Of a DNA stretch of 64,000 nt, positions 37,021-45,765 are shown piece by piece (position 1 is the stretch's first letter; each line of letters begins with the position of its first letter). The position numbers were made by a program, and so were the translations under genes. Origin of the DNA: Mesorhizobium sp. CA14 (GTDB taxonomy: Bacteria; Pseudomonadota; Alphaproteobacteria; Rhizobiales; Rhizobiaceae); the NCBI RefSeq assembly GCF_020165195.1, contig NZ_JAIUHR010000005.1, forward strand, positions 1 to 64,000. Reading direction: 5' to 3'. Below the pieces are notes generated by a model that was given only the letters and a program-made list of their open reading frames with translations, was not told the DNA's origin and did no database searches.

Positions 37021-38454
37021 CACGTTGAGCAGCAGATACTCCCGCTCCCACGGGCTGATCACTTCCATGAAGGTCTCGAACTCGGCGCGCTTGATCGCGG
37101 TGTAGGTGGCGGCGAAGGATTTGCCGAGGATGGCCCCGAGTTCCTTGTCGTCCTCGAACAGGCCTACGGCCTCCAGAAGCCCGCGCGGCAGGTCGATCTC
37201 ATCCGCGTTGGCGGTCGTCAGGACCGGCGGTTCCGCCTTGATCTTCTTGTTTATGCCGACCAGCCCGCAGGCAAGCGACGCCGCCAGCGCCAGGTAGGGG
37301 TTGGCGTCGGAGGAGGGGATGCGGTTTTCGACGCGTCGCGCCGCCGGATCCGAGCGCGGCACACGGAAGGCGGTGGTGCGGTTGTCATAGCCCCATTTGT
37401 TGTTGACAGGCGCCGACGCCTGCTGGGTCAGCCGGCGGTAGGAATTGACGTAGGGCGCGAACATCACCAGCGCGTTCGGCACATGCTTCTGCATGCCGCC
37501 GATAAAATGGAAGAACGCGTCGGTCTCCGAGCCGTCCTCGGCCGAAAAGATGTTTTTGCCGGTCTTCTTGTCGATCACCGACTGGTGGATGTGCATGGCC
37601 GAGCCCGGCTGCCCCTGGATCGGCTTGGCCATGAAGGTGGCGTAGATCTCGTGCTTCAGCGCCGCCTCGCGGATGGTGCGCTTGAACATGAAGACCTGGT
37701 CGGCGAGCTCGATCGGATTGCCGTGGCGCAGATTGATCTCGAGCTGGCCGGCGCCCTCCTCATGGATCAGCGTGTCGATCTCCAGGCCCTGCCGTTCCGA
37801 GAAGTGGTAGATATCGTCGATCAGTTCGTCGAATTCGTTGACGCCGGCAATAGAGTAGCCGGCGCCGCCGCCGATCGGCCGGCCCGAACGCCCGACGGGC
37901 GGCGTCAGCGGATAGTCCGGATCGGGGTTCTTGCGCACCAGATAGAATTCGATCTCGGGCGCCACCACCGGCTTCAGCCCGCGCTCGTCATAGGCCGCGA
38001 GCACGCGCTTCAGCACGTTGCGCGGCGTGAACTCGACCGAGCGGCCGTCCTGGTGAACGAGATCGCAGATCACCGCAGCCGTCGGGTCCTCTTCCCAGGG
38101 CACGACGGTCAGCGTCGAAAGATCGGGCAGAAGCTTCAGGTCGCCGTCGTCCTCGGGATAGTGGAACCCGTTGCCGTCCTCGGGATAGCCGCCGGAGATC
38201 GTCGTCATGAAGACGGCCGAAGGCAGCGCCAGCGAGGTGTTGGAGGTGAATTTCTTCGACGGCATCATCTTGCCGCGGGCGACGCCCGCCTGGTCGGGCG
38301 TGATGCACTCGATGTCCTCGATACCGCGCCATTCGAGCCAGGCGCTGGCTTCCTTCCAGTTCTTCACACCGCGTTGGTTCTTCAGAAAGGCAGGCGTGCG
38401 GGCGCGTCCCCCCCGGCTCGACGGACGGACTTCCTTTTTTTCAGGCGGCATCAT
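37018..38454 (-). CDS. Glutamine synthetase family protein, gamma-glutamylpolyamine synthetase (PuuA)-like
   Basis: The protein has 478 residues. Glutamine synthetase metal and substrate motifs are present: VAPEIEFYLV, HEEGAGQLEINLRHGNPIELAD, GSAMHIHQS, and NRIPSSDANPYLALAASLACG. It lacks the typical GlnB-controlled adenylylation tail sequence and resembles GlnT/PuuA-type enzymes that glutamylate amines. With the FAD oxidoreductase downstream it would start putrescine breakdown. The two genes are interrupted by the repeat cassette. The first 25 residues are basic and poorly conserved-looking. Confidence 0.88.
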   Translation of the reverse strand: MMPPEKKEVRPSSRGGRARTPAFLKNQRGVKNWKEASAWLEWRGIEDIECITPDQAGVARGKMMPSKKFTSNTSLALPSAVFMTTISGGYPEDGNGFHYPEDDGDLKLLPDLSTLTVVPWEEDPTAAVICDLVHQDGRSVEFTPRNVLKRVLAAYDERGLKPVVAPEIEFYLVRKNPDPDYPLTPPVGRSGRPIGGGAGYSIAGVNEFDELIDDIYHFSERQGLEIDTLIHEEGAGQLEINLRHGNPIELADQVFMFKRTIREAALKHEIYATFMAKPIQGQPGSAMHIHQSVIDKKTGKNIFSAEDGSETDAFFHFIGGMQKHVPNALVMFAPYVNSYRRLTQQASAPVNNKWGYDNRTTAFRVPRSDPAARRVENRIPSSDANPYLALAASLACGLVGINKKIKAEPPVLTTANADEIDLPRGLLEAVGLFEDDKELGAILGKSFAATYTAIKRAEFETFMEVISPWEREYLLLNV

Positions 38455-38600
38455 TCACCAGATTGTGTTGCGGATTTCGGACTATAGCCGGGGGCCACGG
38501 CGGAAGGGAAGGGGAGGCGCAAGGCGCACGCCCGTCTTCAGGCTGGCGGCGGGCCGTAACAACGGCTAAACCGGCCGTCCATGAAGAACGGTGTCCGCAT

Positions 38601-39314
38601 ATGCCCGCCTCTCATCTGACGACGATAGGCTTCGATGCCGACGACACGCTGTGGCAGAACGAGCAGTTCTTCCGCATGACCGAACAGCGCTTTATCGCCA
38701 TGCTTGCCGAGCACGGCGACGCAAGCCGGATTTCCGCGAACCTGCTGGAAGCGGCAAAGCGCAATCTCGGCGTCTACGGCTTCGGTATTAAGAGCTTCAC
38801 GCTGTCGATGATCGAGACCGCGATCGAGGTTACCGAAGGCCGTGTCCCGGCCTCGACCATCGCGGAAATCCTGGCTGCCGGGCGCGACATGCTCAGCCAT
38901 CCGATCGAGCCGCTGCCGCATGTGCGTGAGACGGTCGAGAAGCTCGCCGGCAGCTATCGCCTGGTGCTGATCACCAAGGGTGACCTCATGGACCAGGAGC
39001 GCAAGCTGGCGCAATCGGGATTGGGCGAGCTTTTCGACGCCGTCGAGATCGTCAGCGACAAGAGCGCCGCTACCTATGCCCGCATCTTCAGCCGCCATGG
39101 CGACGGACCACAAAAAAGCATGATGGTCGGCAACTCGCTGAAGTCGGATGTCGTCCCTGCCATCGATGCCGGCGGCTGGGGCATCTATGTCCCGCATGAA
39201 CTGACCTGGGCGGCCGAGCATGCCGAGGCGCCTGTCGCGGCGCCGCGTTTCCGCCAGATCGCCGACTTGAGCGAATTGCCGGCGCTGATCGAACGCATCG
39301 CCACGGCGGATTGA
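38601..39314 (+). CDS. HAD-superfamily hydrolase
   Basis: The protein has 237 residues from ATG 38601. HAD motif I is GFDADDTLWQNEQFF, motif II VLITKGD, motif III the Lys in SDKSAATYARIF, and motif IV VGNSLKSDVVPAIDAG. A helical cap lies between I and II (about 20-85). It should be a cytosolic phosphatase of unknown substrate. It is divergent from the glutamine synthetase-like gene. Confidence 0.88.
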   Translation: MPASHLTTIGFDADDTLWQNEQFFRMTEQRFIAMLAEHGDASRISANLLEAAKRNLGVYGFGIKSFTLSMIETAIEVTEGRVPASTIAEILAAGRDMLSHPIEPLPHVRETVEKLAGSYRLVLITKGDLMDQERKLAQSGLGELFDAVEIVSDKSAATYARIFSRHGDGPQKSMMVGNSLKSDVVPAIDAGGWGIYVPHELTWAAEHAEAPVAAPRFRQIADLSELPALIERIATAD

Positions 39315-39503
39315 TGACGGTGGTTGTTCCCCAGCCTCCACAAAAAGCCCGGTGGCGGCATAGCTCCGCGGCGTCGCTGAAGCCGACGCGCTGAACGTCG
39401 GCTTCAGGTGAGCGGCCGGCGCGAACGAACCGGCCGACGAGCTCTTGCATCGGACCTTGGGGCCGCTCTTACAAAAGCGAGGGTCCGGAACGGAAGGTCG
39501 GTC

Positions 39504-40307
39504 ATGAGCGGCGAAAAGGAGCAATGGTTCGGTCCAGGCGAGACAGCTCGACGGGTCGGCGTCACCACCAAGGCGCTCAGGGTCTATGAGCGGGAGGGCC
39601 TCGTTGTGCCTCATCGCGCCGAATCGAGATGGCGCCTGTACGGCCCAACCCAAATCGCCCGCTTGCACCAGATCGTCGTGCTTCGTGATCTCGGCCTGTC
39701 TCTCAAATCGATCAAGAAGCTTGTCGGGGATCATCCCCGGCTTCGGGACATTCTGCGGCTGCAACGCGAAACGCTGGAGTCCCAACAAGACAAGATCAAG
39801 CGCGCGATCGCCATTATAGACGTGGCGCTATGTCAGATCCACGAGGGGCGGGACCTTTCCCTGGACGAGTTGGCAATCCTCACCAAGGAGACTCTCATGC
39901 AACAACCCGCCGATAAAAAGAAATTCCTCGCAAGGTTCGAAGCTCTGATCGCGGAGCAGGACCCGACAGGGCAGGCAAGCCGCACCTTTGACGAGATAAA
40001 GAAAGAATATGACGGAGACGCTCATAAGGTTGCGCTGAAGGCCCTCATGGAGGAAGCCAGCCGACTGAAGGAGGTGGGCGACGTCAATTCCGAAGCCGCC
40101 AAAGAATTCGTTCGGCGTGTGCGATCCCGTACCGCTGGCATCAGGCGTTCCACCTCGCAGGCTGAGCAAGAGCTTATACGCGACGCGTATACCAAAACGC
40201 TCGCCGAGGCGCAGGCGAGATCCGAGTCCCTCTGGTTCGATCCGGCGGTCCTCGAATTTTTCCGGCAGGTCGCGCAAGGAATGAAGGAACGCGGCGAGCT
40301 GAACTGA
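39504..40307 (+). CDS. MerR-family transcriptional regulator with long helical C-terminal domain
   Basis: The protein has 267 residues. ATG 39504 has GGAAGG seven bases upstream. Residues 5-75 are the MerR winged helix (WFGPGETARRVGVTTKALRVYEREGLVVPHR...RLYGPTQIARLHQIVVLRDLGLSLKSIKKLV), then a dimerisation coiled coil to about 120. The remaining 145 residues are helical and have no cysteines in a metal-binding arrangement, so an organic ligand or TipA-like domain is more likely than metal sensing. Function unknown. Confidence 0.85.
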   Translation: MSGEKEQWFGPGETARRVGVTTKALRVYEREGLVVPHRAESRWRLYGPTQIARLHQIVVLRDLGLSLKSIKKLVGDHPRLRDILRLQRETLESQQDKIKRAIAIIDVALCQIHEGRDLSLDELAILTKETLMQQPADKKKFLARFEALIAEQDPTGQASRTFDEIKKEYDGDAHKVALKALMEEASRLKEVGDVNSEAAKEFVRRVRSRTAGIRRSTSQAEQELIRDAYTKTLAEAQARSESLWFDPAVLEFFRQVAQGMKERGELN

Positions 40308-40367
40308 CCCAGCCTCACGAGAACAGTTTCCGGAATCTCGCCTTAACGGCCCAATCTCCCGAACGCC

Positions 40368-40817
40368 TTAGCCGCGGCCCATGAGGCGATCGACCACGGG
40401 TTGCAGCCTCTCGGGCGTGATCGGCTTGGCAACCACCGCATCGACCATGCTCGACAGGCCCAGGCTCTCCGGCGTGCCATTCCTGGTTGAAAGCAGGATC
40501 ACCGCCGGCAGCGGCTTGCCGGAGGCGCGCCGCAGCGCGTCGATTGCAGACATCAGCCGGTCGCAATCCTTGTTGTCCGGGCCGCCGTCCAGGATGACGG
40601 CGCCGGGCAACTGGCCAGTGAGCGTCTTCTCGGCGGTTTCGGGCGTTTCCGAGATCGGTTTCAGTCCCGATTTCTCGACGATTTTCGATACCACGACCCG
40701 GTTGATCGATGATTTTCCGACGACGAGCACCTTGGAAAAATTCGCCGCGATCGCGCCGTTCCGGGCTGCCGGTTTCGGATGTTTTTCGGAGTGGTCGTCA
40801 TGGTTGGCGGGACACAT
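40368..40817 (-). CDS. Degenerate response-regulator receiver protein
   Basis: About 149 residues. The receiver fold is seen in SKVLVVGKSSINRVVVSKIVEKSG, GAVILDGGPDNKDCDRLMSAI, LPAVILLST and VVAKPITPERLQPVVDRL. The phospho-acceptor Asp (ILDG) and the late Lys (AKP) remain. The acidic pair usual after strand 1 is replaced by GKS, so Mg-dependent phosphorylation may be impaired. The start is uncertain: ATG 40817 has no clear ribosome binding site, and a TTG lies at 40892. Confidence 0.65.
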   Translation of the reverse strand: MCPANHDDHSEKHPKPAARNGAIAANFSKVLVVGKSSINRVVVSKIVEKSGLKPISETPETAEKTLTGQLPGAVILDGGPDNKDCDRLMSAIDALRRASGKPLPAVILLSTRNGTPESLGLSSMVDAVVAKPITPERLQPVVDRLMGRG

Positions 40818-41042
40818 CGGCGGGCAGGCACTCTGGTTCAATGCAGGGTTGAAACCTGAGGCACAATTGGGTGAGATCGCGGCCGGTGTCAAGCTGAAAC
40901 GGTCGAGGTCGAAAATATAGCAAGAAATTCCGGAATTCAGCGCAAGTCGTACCTCTTGGCGACGAAGGCAAACCGAAAAAATGCGATAGTCTCCCGAACG
41001 TATAGCGCACGGAAGACTATCGCCGAAACTGTTGACGTTACG

Positions 41043-41285
41043 TCAAGTATGGCTCTGCTGGGTAACGATCACCGGGATCAAAAGGTCTCCCCAGTTGCCG
41101 TCGCCGCCATGGTGCCTGGCCGAACGCACCAACTCCACCGAGACGCCGGCCTCGACTGCCTTCATGACCGACTGGTTGAGCCTGTGCAGATCGTTGGCGA
41201 GCATGCGGATCGTCGCCTGCTGGTCGACGCTCATCGCGCTCGATTGCTCTTCTGCCCTTTCCTTGACGCGGCTTATCGATGCCAT
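41043..41285 (-). CDS. Small conserved-type hypothetical protein downstream of aceA
   Basis: The protein has 80 residues, starting MASISRVKERAEEQSSAMSVDQQATIRMLANDLHRLNQSVMKAVEAG and ending in a short beta-like stretch. A strong GAGGAG site lies 7-9 bases before the ATG at 41285. It starts 55 bases after the aceA stop on the same strand, so it is probably co-transcribed. I do not recognise a function. The N-terminal half is a predicted amphipathic helix. Confidence 0.65.
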   Translation of the reverse strand: MASISRVKERAEEQSSAMSVDQQATIRMLANDLHRLNQSVMKAVEAGVSVELVRSARHHGGDGNWGDLLIPVIVTQQSHT

Positions 41286-41339
41286 CGCTCTTCTCCTCGA
41301 TGTAGATGCCCTGCGGGCGCTTCCTCTGGTTGTTATCCG

Positions 41340-42629
41340 TTACTCGGCCGCCGGCCTGAATTGGGCGTGCTCGGTCGATTCATGCATGGCGGTGGTCGAG
41401 GACTGGCCGCCGGTGATCGCCATCGACACGGCGTCGAAATAGCCGGTGCCGACCTCGCGCTGGTGCTTGGTCGCGGTATAGCCGTGGGCCTCGGCCGCGA
41501 ACTCGGCCTCCTGCAGTTCCGAATAGGCGGCCATCTGGCGATCCTTGTAGCCGCGCGCCAGCTCGAACATGCCGAAGTTCAACTGGTGGAAGCCGGCGAG
41601 CGTGATGAATTGGAACTTGTAGCCCATCGCGCCGAGCTCCTTCTGGAACTTCGCGATCGTCGCGTCGTCGAGGTTCTTCTTCCAGTTGAAGGACGGCGAA
41701 CAATTGTAGGCGAGCAGCTTGCCCGGATGGTGCCTATGCACGCCCTCGGCGAATTTCCTGGCCTGCGCCAGATCCGGCTTCGAGGTCTCGCACCAGATCA
41801 GGTCGGCATGCGGCGCATAGGCCACGGCGCGCGCGATGCAAGGCTCGATGCCGTTCCGCACATTGTAGAAGCCCTCGACCGTGCGGCCTGCGTCGTAGTC
41901 GACGAAGGGCCGGTCGCGCTCGTCGATATCGGAGGTCAACAGCTTCGCCGCCTCGGCGTCCGTGCGCGCCACGACCAGCGTCGGCGTACCCATCACGTCG
42001 GCCGCAAGGCGTGCCGCGTTGAGGTTGCGGATATGCGCCGCCGTCGGGATCAGCACCTTGCCGCCGAGATGGCCGCACTTCTTTTCCGACGCCAGCTGGT
42101 CCTCATAGTGGACGCCCGCGGCGCCGGCCTCGATGAAGGCCTTCATGATCTCGAAGGCGTTGAGCGGGCCGCCGAAGCCGGCTTCGGCATCGGCCACGAT
42201 CGGCGCGAACCAGGTCTCGACCGACAGCCCGCCGCCTTCGGACGTCTCGATCTGGTCAGCGCGCTGCAAGGTGCGATTGATGCGCTTGACGAGTTCCGGT
42301 GCGGCATTGGCCGGGTAGAGCGACTGGTCCGGATACATCGCCGAGGCGGTGTTGGCATCCGCGGCGACCTGCCAGCCGGAGAGATAGATCGCCTTCAGCC
42401 CGGCCCGAACCTGCTGCATGGCCTGGTTGCCCGACATGGCGCCCAGCGCGTTGACGAAATCCTCCTCGTGGATGAGCTTCCACAGCCGGTTCGCGCCCAT
42501 CTCGGCCAGCGTCTGGCGAATTTGCACGGAGCCCCGCAACCGCTTCACGTCCTCCGGCGAATAGGGGCGCTCGATGCCGTCGAAACGGCCTTCCGGCGCG
42601 CAGGGGACGAGGTTGTAAAAATCGGTCAT
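41340..42629 (-). CDS. aceA: Isocitrate lyase
   Basis: The protein has 429 residues. It splits isocitrate to succinate and glyoxylate, the first glyoxylate-shunt step. The catalytic loop is [16 protein letters not shown], with metal and substrate stretches [25 protein letters not shown] and [11 protein letters not shown]. It is divergent from a RamB/ScfR-type regulator, a conserved pairing that implies control by acetyl- or short-chain acyl-CoA status. Confidence 0.97.
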   Translation of the reverse strand: MTDFYNLVPCAPEGRFDGIERPYSPEDVKRLRGSVQIRQTLAEMGANRLWKLIHEEDFVNALGAMSGNQAMQQVRAGLKAIYLSGWQVAADANTASAMYPDQSLYPANAAPELVKRINRTLQRADQIETSEGGGLSVETWFAPIVADAEAGFGGPLNAFEIMKAFIEAGAAGVHYEDQLASEKKCGHLGGKVLIPTAAHIRNLNAARLAADVMGTPTLVVARTDAEAAKLLTSDIDERDRPFVDYDAGRTVEGFYNVRNGIEPCIARAVAYAPHADLIWCETSKPDLAQARKFAEGVHRHHPGKLLAYNCSPSFNWKKNLDDATIAKFQKELGAMGYKFQFITLAGFHQLNFGMFELARGYKDRQMAAYSELQEAEFAAEAHGYTATKHQREVGTGYFDAVSMAITGGQSSTTAMHESTEHAQFRPAAE

Positions 42630-42664
42630 TGGTCACTCCGGGTCACTTGGCAACTGTGTCAGGC

Positions 42665-42722
42665 GCTGCGCTGCAAAGACATATTCTGCGACGTCTGCGT
42701 ATGACATCGTTTACATCGCAGC
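42665..42722. promoter_or_regulatory. Inverted repeat in the aceA / ramB-like divergent region, candidate operator
   Basis: GCTGCGCTGCAAA (42665-42677) and TTTACATCGCAGC (42710-42722) are inverted copies that match at 11 of 13 positions. They lie 36-93 bases upstream of aceA. I infer binding sites of the neighbouring regulator; RamB sites in actinobacteria also contain TGCAAA-type cores, which is only a loose analogy. Confidence 0.45.
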
Positions 42723-42881
42723 GCGAAAGGCACCTAGAAAAACCGGCAAACCCTTCGAAAAATAAGGGAAAAGCTGTGTTGTCATTGACAAGTTAGCTCT
42801 GTAAATTTGTCACGATTGTAAAAGCGGCGAAGCGGGCACCGCACTCGACGTTCATGTAAATTCTTGTCAAGGATGGCAGAG

Positions 42882-44324
42882 ATGGCCGACCAGAAGATCT
42901 TTGCCGGGCCGCGGCTGCGCCGGCTGCGCAACGCCAGGAGCCTGACCCAGACGGCGATGGCCGAGGGGCTGGGCATCTCGCCTTCCTATCTCAACCTGAT
43001 CGAGCGCAACCAGCGGCCGCTGACGGTGCAGCTCATTCTCAAGCTCGCCTCCGTCTACAAGGTCGATCCGCACGAACTGCAGGGTGAGACAAAAGGCTCG
43101 ATCGCGGCATTGCGCGAGGCCTTCAGCGATCCGCTTCTTGCTGGCGAGCTGCCCGGCGATCAGGAACTGATCGACCTCGCCGAGACGGCGCCGAATGCTT
43201 CGGCGGCGATGGTGAAGCTCTTTCGCGCCTATCGCGAGCAGGCTGAGCGCTTGTCTGATCTCAACCAGCTTCTGGCCAAGGAGGGCAAGGCAACCGCGCT
43301 GTCCGGCGCGCGCCTGCCAGCCGACGAAGTCCACGAAGTGTTCGAGCGCCGGCCGAACCACTTCGCATCTCTGGAGGAGGAGGCGGAGGCTTTCACATCG
43401 GTCCTCGATCCCGGCGACGACCTGTCCGGCGCGCTGAAGGCCTGGCTGAGGCGTGAGCATGGCATTGTCGTCAAAGTGTTGCCGGTCGCCACCATGCCCA
43501 ACTGGCGCCGCCGCTACGATCGCCATTCGCAGCGTCTGTTCCTGTCCGAGCGGCTGTCGCCTTTCGACCAACTGCGCGAAGTCGCCATGGAGGCGAGCCT
43601 CATGCGCATGTCGGTGGCCATCGCCGGCGAAATCCAGGCGCTGAAGCTCGGCACCGACGAGGCGCGCCGGCTCGCCCGCTTCGAGCTCGGCCGCTACGCC
43701 GCGCATGCGCTGATGATGCCCTATCAGGCTTTTCACGCCGTCGCCGTTCGCGCTCGCTATGACATCGACGTCTTGCGCTCCCGCTTCGGCGTCTCTTTTG
43801 AGCAGGCGGCCAACCGGCTGACCATGCTGCAGCGGCAGGGTGCGTCGGGCGTGCCGTTCTTCATGCTGGAAGTCGACAATGCCGGAAACCGCTTCCGCAA
43901 GGCCGGCAGCCAGGGCTATCCGCAGAGCCGCTTCGGCGGCGGCTGCCCCAAGCTTCCCATCCATGCGGCCTTCTCGCAGCCGGGTCAGATCCTGGTCGAG
44001 GCGGTGGAAATGCCCGACGGCGCCGAGTTCCTTTGCATCGCCCGCACGCTGGAAGGCCCGCAAGGCGCTTTCTCCGAACGGCCGCGTCGCACCGCGCTTC
44101 TGCTCGGCTGCGATATCGGCTTCCGCGACGAGATCGTCTATGGCGCGGCGCTGCCGGTCGGAGCCGCCGGCAAATCCGGGCAAGGCTCCGCCACGCCGGT
44201 AGGCCCCGCCTGCAGGCTCTGCGAGCGGGTCGGCTGTCTTGCGCGCGCCGAGCCGCCGGTGACGCGCCCGCTCGGCCTCGACGAGATGGTGACGGGCCTC
44301 AGCGCCTTCGATTTCCAGGGATGA
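42882..44324 (+). CDS. RamB/ScfR-type regulator: XRE HTH with ImmA/IrrE-like and DUF2083 domains
   Basis: The protein has 480 residues from ATG 42882, which has AAGGA at about nine bases. An XRE helix-turn-helix occupies 5-62 (LRRLRNARSLTQTAMAEGLGISPSYLNLIERNQRPLTVQLILKLA). An ImmA/IrrE-like region follows at about 180-300; its HEXXH-type motif is not intact (REVAMEASLM). A C-terminal DUF2083-like domain has GGGCPKLPIHAAF and a Cys cluster CRLCERVGCLARAEPP. Homologues control glyoxylate shunt or propionate genes in response to acyl-CoA. Divergence from aceA supports that role. Confidence 0.88.
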   Translation: MADQKIFAGPRLRRLRNARSLTQTAMAEGLGISPSYLNLIERNQRPLTVQLILKLASVYKVDPHELQGETKGSIAALREAFSDPLLAGELPGDQELIDLAETAPNASAAMVKLFRAYREQAERLSDLNQLLAKEGKATALSGARLPADEVHEVFERRPNHFASLEEEAEAFTSVLDPGDDLSGALKAWLRREHGIVVKVLPVATMPNWRRRYDRHSQRLFLSERLSPFDQLREVAMEASLMRMSVAIAGEIQALKLGTDEARRLARFELGRYAAHALMMPYQAFHAVAVRARYDIDVLRSRFGVSFEQAANRLTMLQRQGASGVPFFMLEVDNAGNRFRKAGSQGYPQSRFGGGCPKLPIHAAFSQPGQILVEAVEMPDGAEFLCIARTLEGPQGAFSERPRRTALLLGCDIGFRDEIVYGAALPVGAAGKSGQGSATPVGPACRLCERVGCLARAEPPVTRPLGLDEMVTGLSAFDFQG

Positions 44325-44461
44325 CAGCGCCGGATGTGCCCCAAGCTTCGCCGGACGCTGGATCACGCCGGTTTTACGCTTTTGCGCTACGCGATTGAGA
44401 CGCAGTTCTTTGTCGTCCCTGGTGCATCGTGTCGAACGCAACTCGCTGACGGTCATCCGAC

Positions 44462-45427
44462 ATGACCGATACCGCCTCGTCCCCCGCCGCCCCGTCCTCC
44501 ACCGCCTTGCCGGCCGTCTCGCCGCGCGAGGAGCGGATCGGCATGCTCCTGGTCTTCCTTTCGGCGCTGATGTGGAGTTTCGGCGGCACCATCGCCCGTT
44601 TCATCCATATCGGCGACAGCTGGACCGTGGTGTTCTGGCGTTCGCTATGGGCCGTGGCCTTTCTCATCGCATTCATGCTTTGGCGCGACGGTTGGCGCGG
44701 CACCTTGAACCTCTTTCGGCACATGGGACTGCCCGGCCTTGGCGTCGCCTTCTGCTTCGCCACCGCCTCGACCAGCTTCGTGGTGGCGCTTGCCTACACC
44801 ACGGTCGCCAACATCCTCCTGATGCAGGCCGGCGTGCCGCTGCTTGCGGCTCTCCTTGCCTGGCTCCTGTTTCGCGAGCGGGTCGGTCCGGCGACCTGGA
44901 TCGCGATTGCCGCCGTCATCGCCGGCGTCGCCATCATGGTCTCCGAATCCCTGGGCGGAGCCGTGTCGCCGATCGGCGACGGCCTGGCGCTAATGATCGC
45001 GGTGATGTTTTCGCTGGCGACGGTGATCACCCGTCGCTTTGCCCATGTACGCATGGTGCCGGCCACCTGTCTCGGCGCGCTGCTTGCCGGTGCGTTCGCC
45101 GCTTCCCAGGCCTCGGCATTCGCGGTCCCGGGGCGCGACATGGGCTTCCTCTTCGCCTTTGGCGTCATCAACCTTGGCGTCGGCCTCGCCTTTTTCGCCA
45201 TGGGCGCGCGCCTGGTGCCGGCGGCGATCGCGGCGCTGCTCGGCACCTTCGAGCCGATCCTTGGGCCGATCTGGGTCTGGCTGGTCCATTCCGAAGTGCC
45301 GTCGATGCGCACCATCATCGGCGGCACGGTCGTGGTCACGGCGCTGCTGATCCACATAGGCCTGGAGTTCAAGCGCCAGACGCGGCCGACACGTCCCGGC
45401 GTCACCGGCCTGCCGTCGCCCAATTGA
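44462..45427 (+). CDS. EamA/DMT-family transporter
   Basis: The protein has 321 residues with ten hydrophobic segments in two EamA repeats (first from LLVFLSALMWSFGGTIARF, second from GLALMIAVMFSLATVITRRF). The C-terminal repeat ends with LLGTFEPILGPIWVWLVHSE, typical for the family. It is an inner-membrane metabolite exporter or importer of unknown substrate. No close partner gene. Confidence 0.88.
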   Translation: MTDTASSPAAPSSTALPAVSPREERIGMLLVFLSALMWSFGGTIARFIHIGDSWTVVFWRSLWAVAFLIAFMLWRDGWRGTLNLFRHMGLPGLGVAFCFATASTSFVVALAYTTVANILLMQAGVPLLAALLAWLLFRERVGPATWIAIAAVIAGVAIMVSESLGGAVSPIGDGLALMIAVMFSLATVITRRFAHVRMVPATCLGALLAGAFAASQASAFAVPGRDMGFLFAFGVINLGVGLAFFAMGARLVPAAIAALLGTFEPILGPIWVWLVHSEVPSMRTIIGGTVVVTALLIHIGLEFKRQTRPTRPGVTGLPSPN

Positions 45428-45765
45428 CGACCGGCAGCCGTCCCCCATTGACAACCCAGTTGCCGGGCGGGCAGGCTGCAGCTACGGCAACAACAAGACA
45501 GGCGTATCTTGCCAAGTGTCTCCGCCGGCCCGCTCGGGACCGGACAGCATCGTCATAGCTCTCAATACGCCACGGTGAATGCCGTTGACGCCGCCCGGGT
45601 GCCTCGCCGGGGCGGCCAAAATGTCTCGAACCCTGATGCCGTTACTGGGCCTTGCGTGAAGAGTTCACGCCTGTCGCTCTCCAGAAAGCTCAATACTCTC
45701 AAACCAAAGCCGCCCCGCCATATCGCGACGAGCCGGCAAGGGAACACTCACCAAAGGAGAACAAC
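45428..45765. other. Intergenic region upstream of potF-like gene
   Basis: About 340 bases without a supported gene. GTTGCCG at 45459-45465 and CGGCAAC at 45485-45491 are inverted, with a 19-base spacer and no T-run; this could be an operator or chance. The ribosome binding site AAAGGAG lies just before 45766. Confidence 0.3.

Larger units (their letters stand above)
36537..37021. mobile_element. Candidate repeat-framed cassette: inverted 8-bp arrays around a four-helix-bundle ORF
   Basis: Two arrays of the unit AGTAGGGG/C, in opposite orientation, enclose a single 121-codon ORF. The cassette fills the whole space between the glutamine synthetase stop codon and the FAD oxidoreductase start. 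The stop codon itself (TAG) reads into the repeat. No transposase or reverse transcriptase is present. I infer a non-autonomous inserted unit; mobility is not shown by one copy. Confidence 0.5.

Noticed and set aside
45459..45491. Inverted repeat upstream of the potF-like gene as terminator
   Set aside because: The spacer is 19 bases and no T-run follows.
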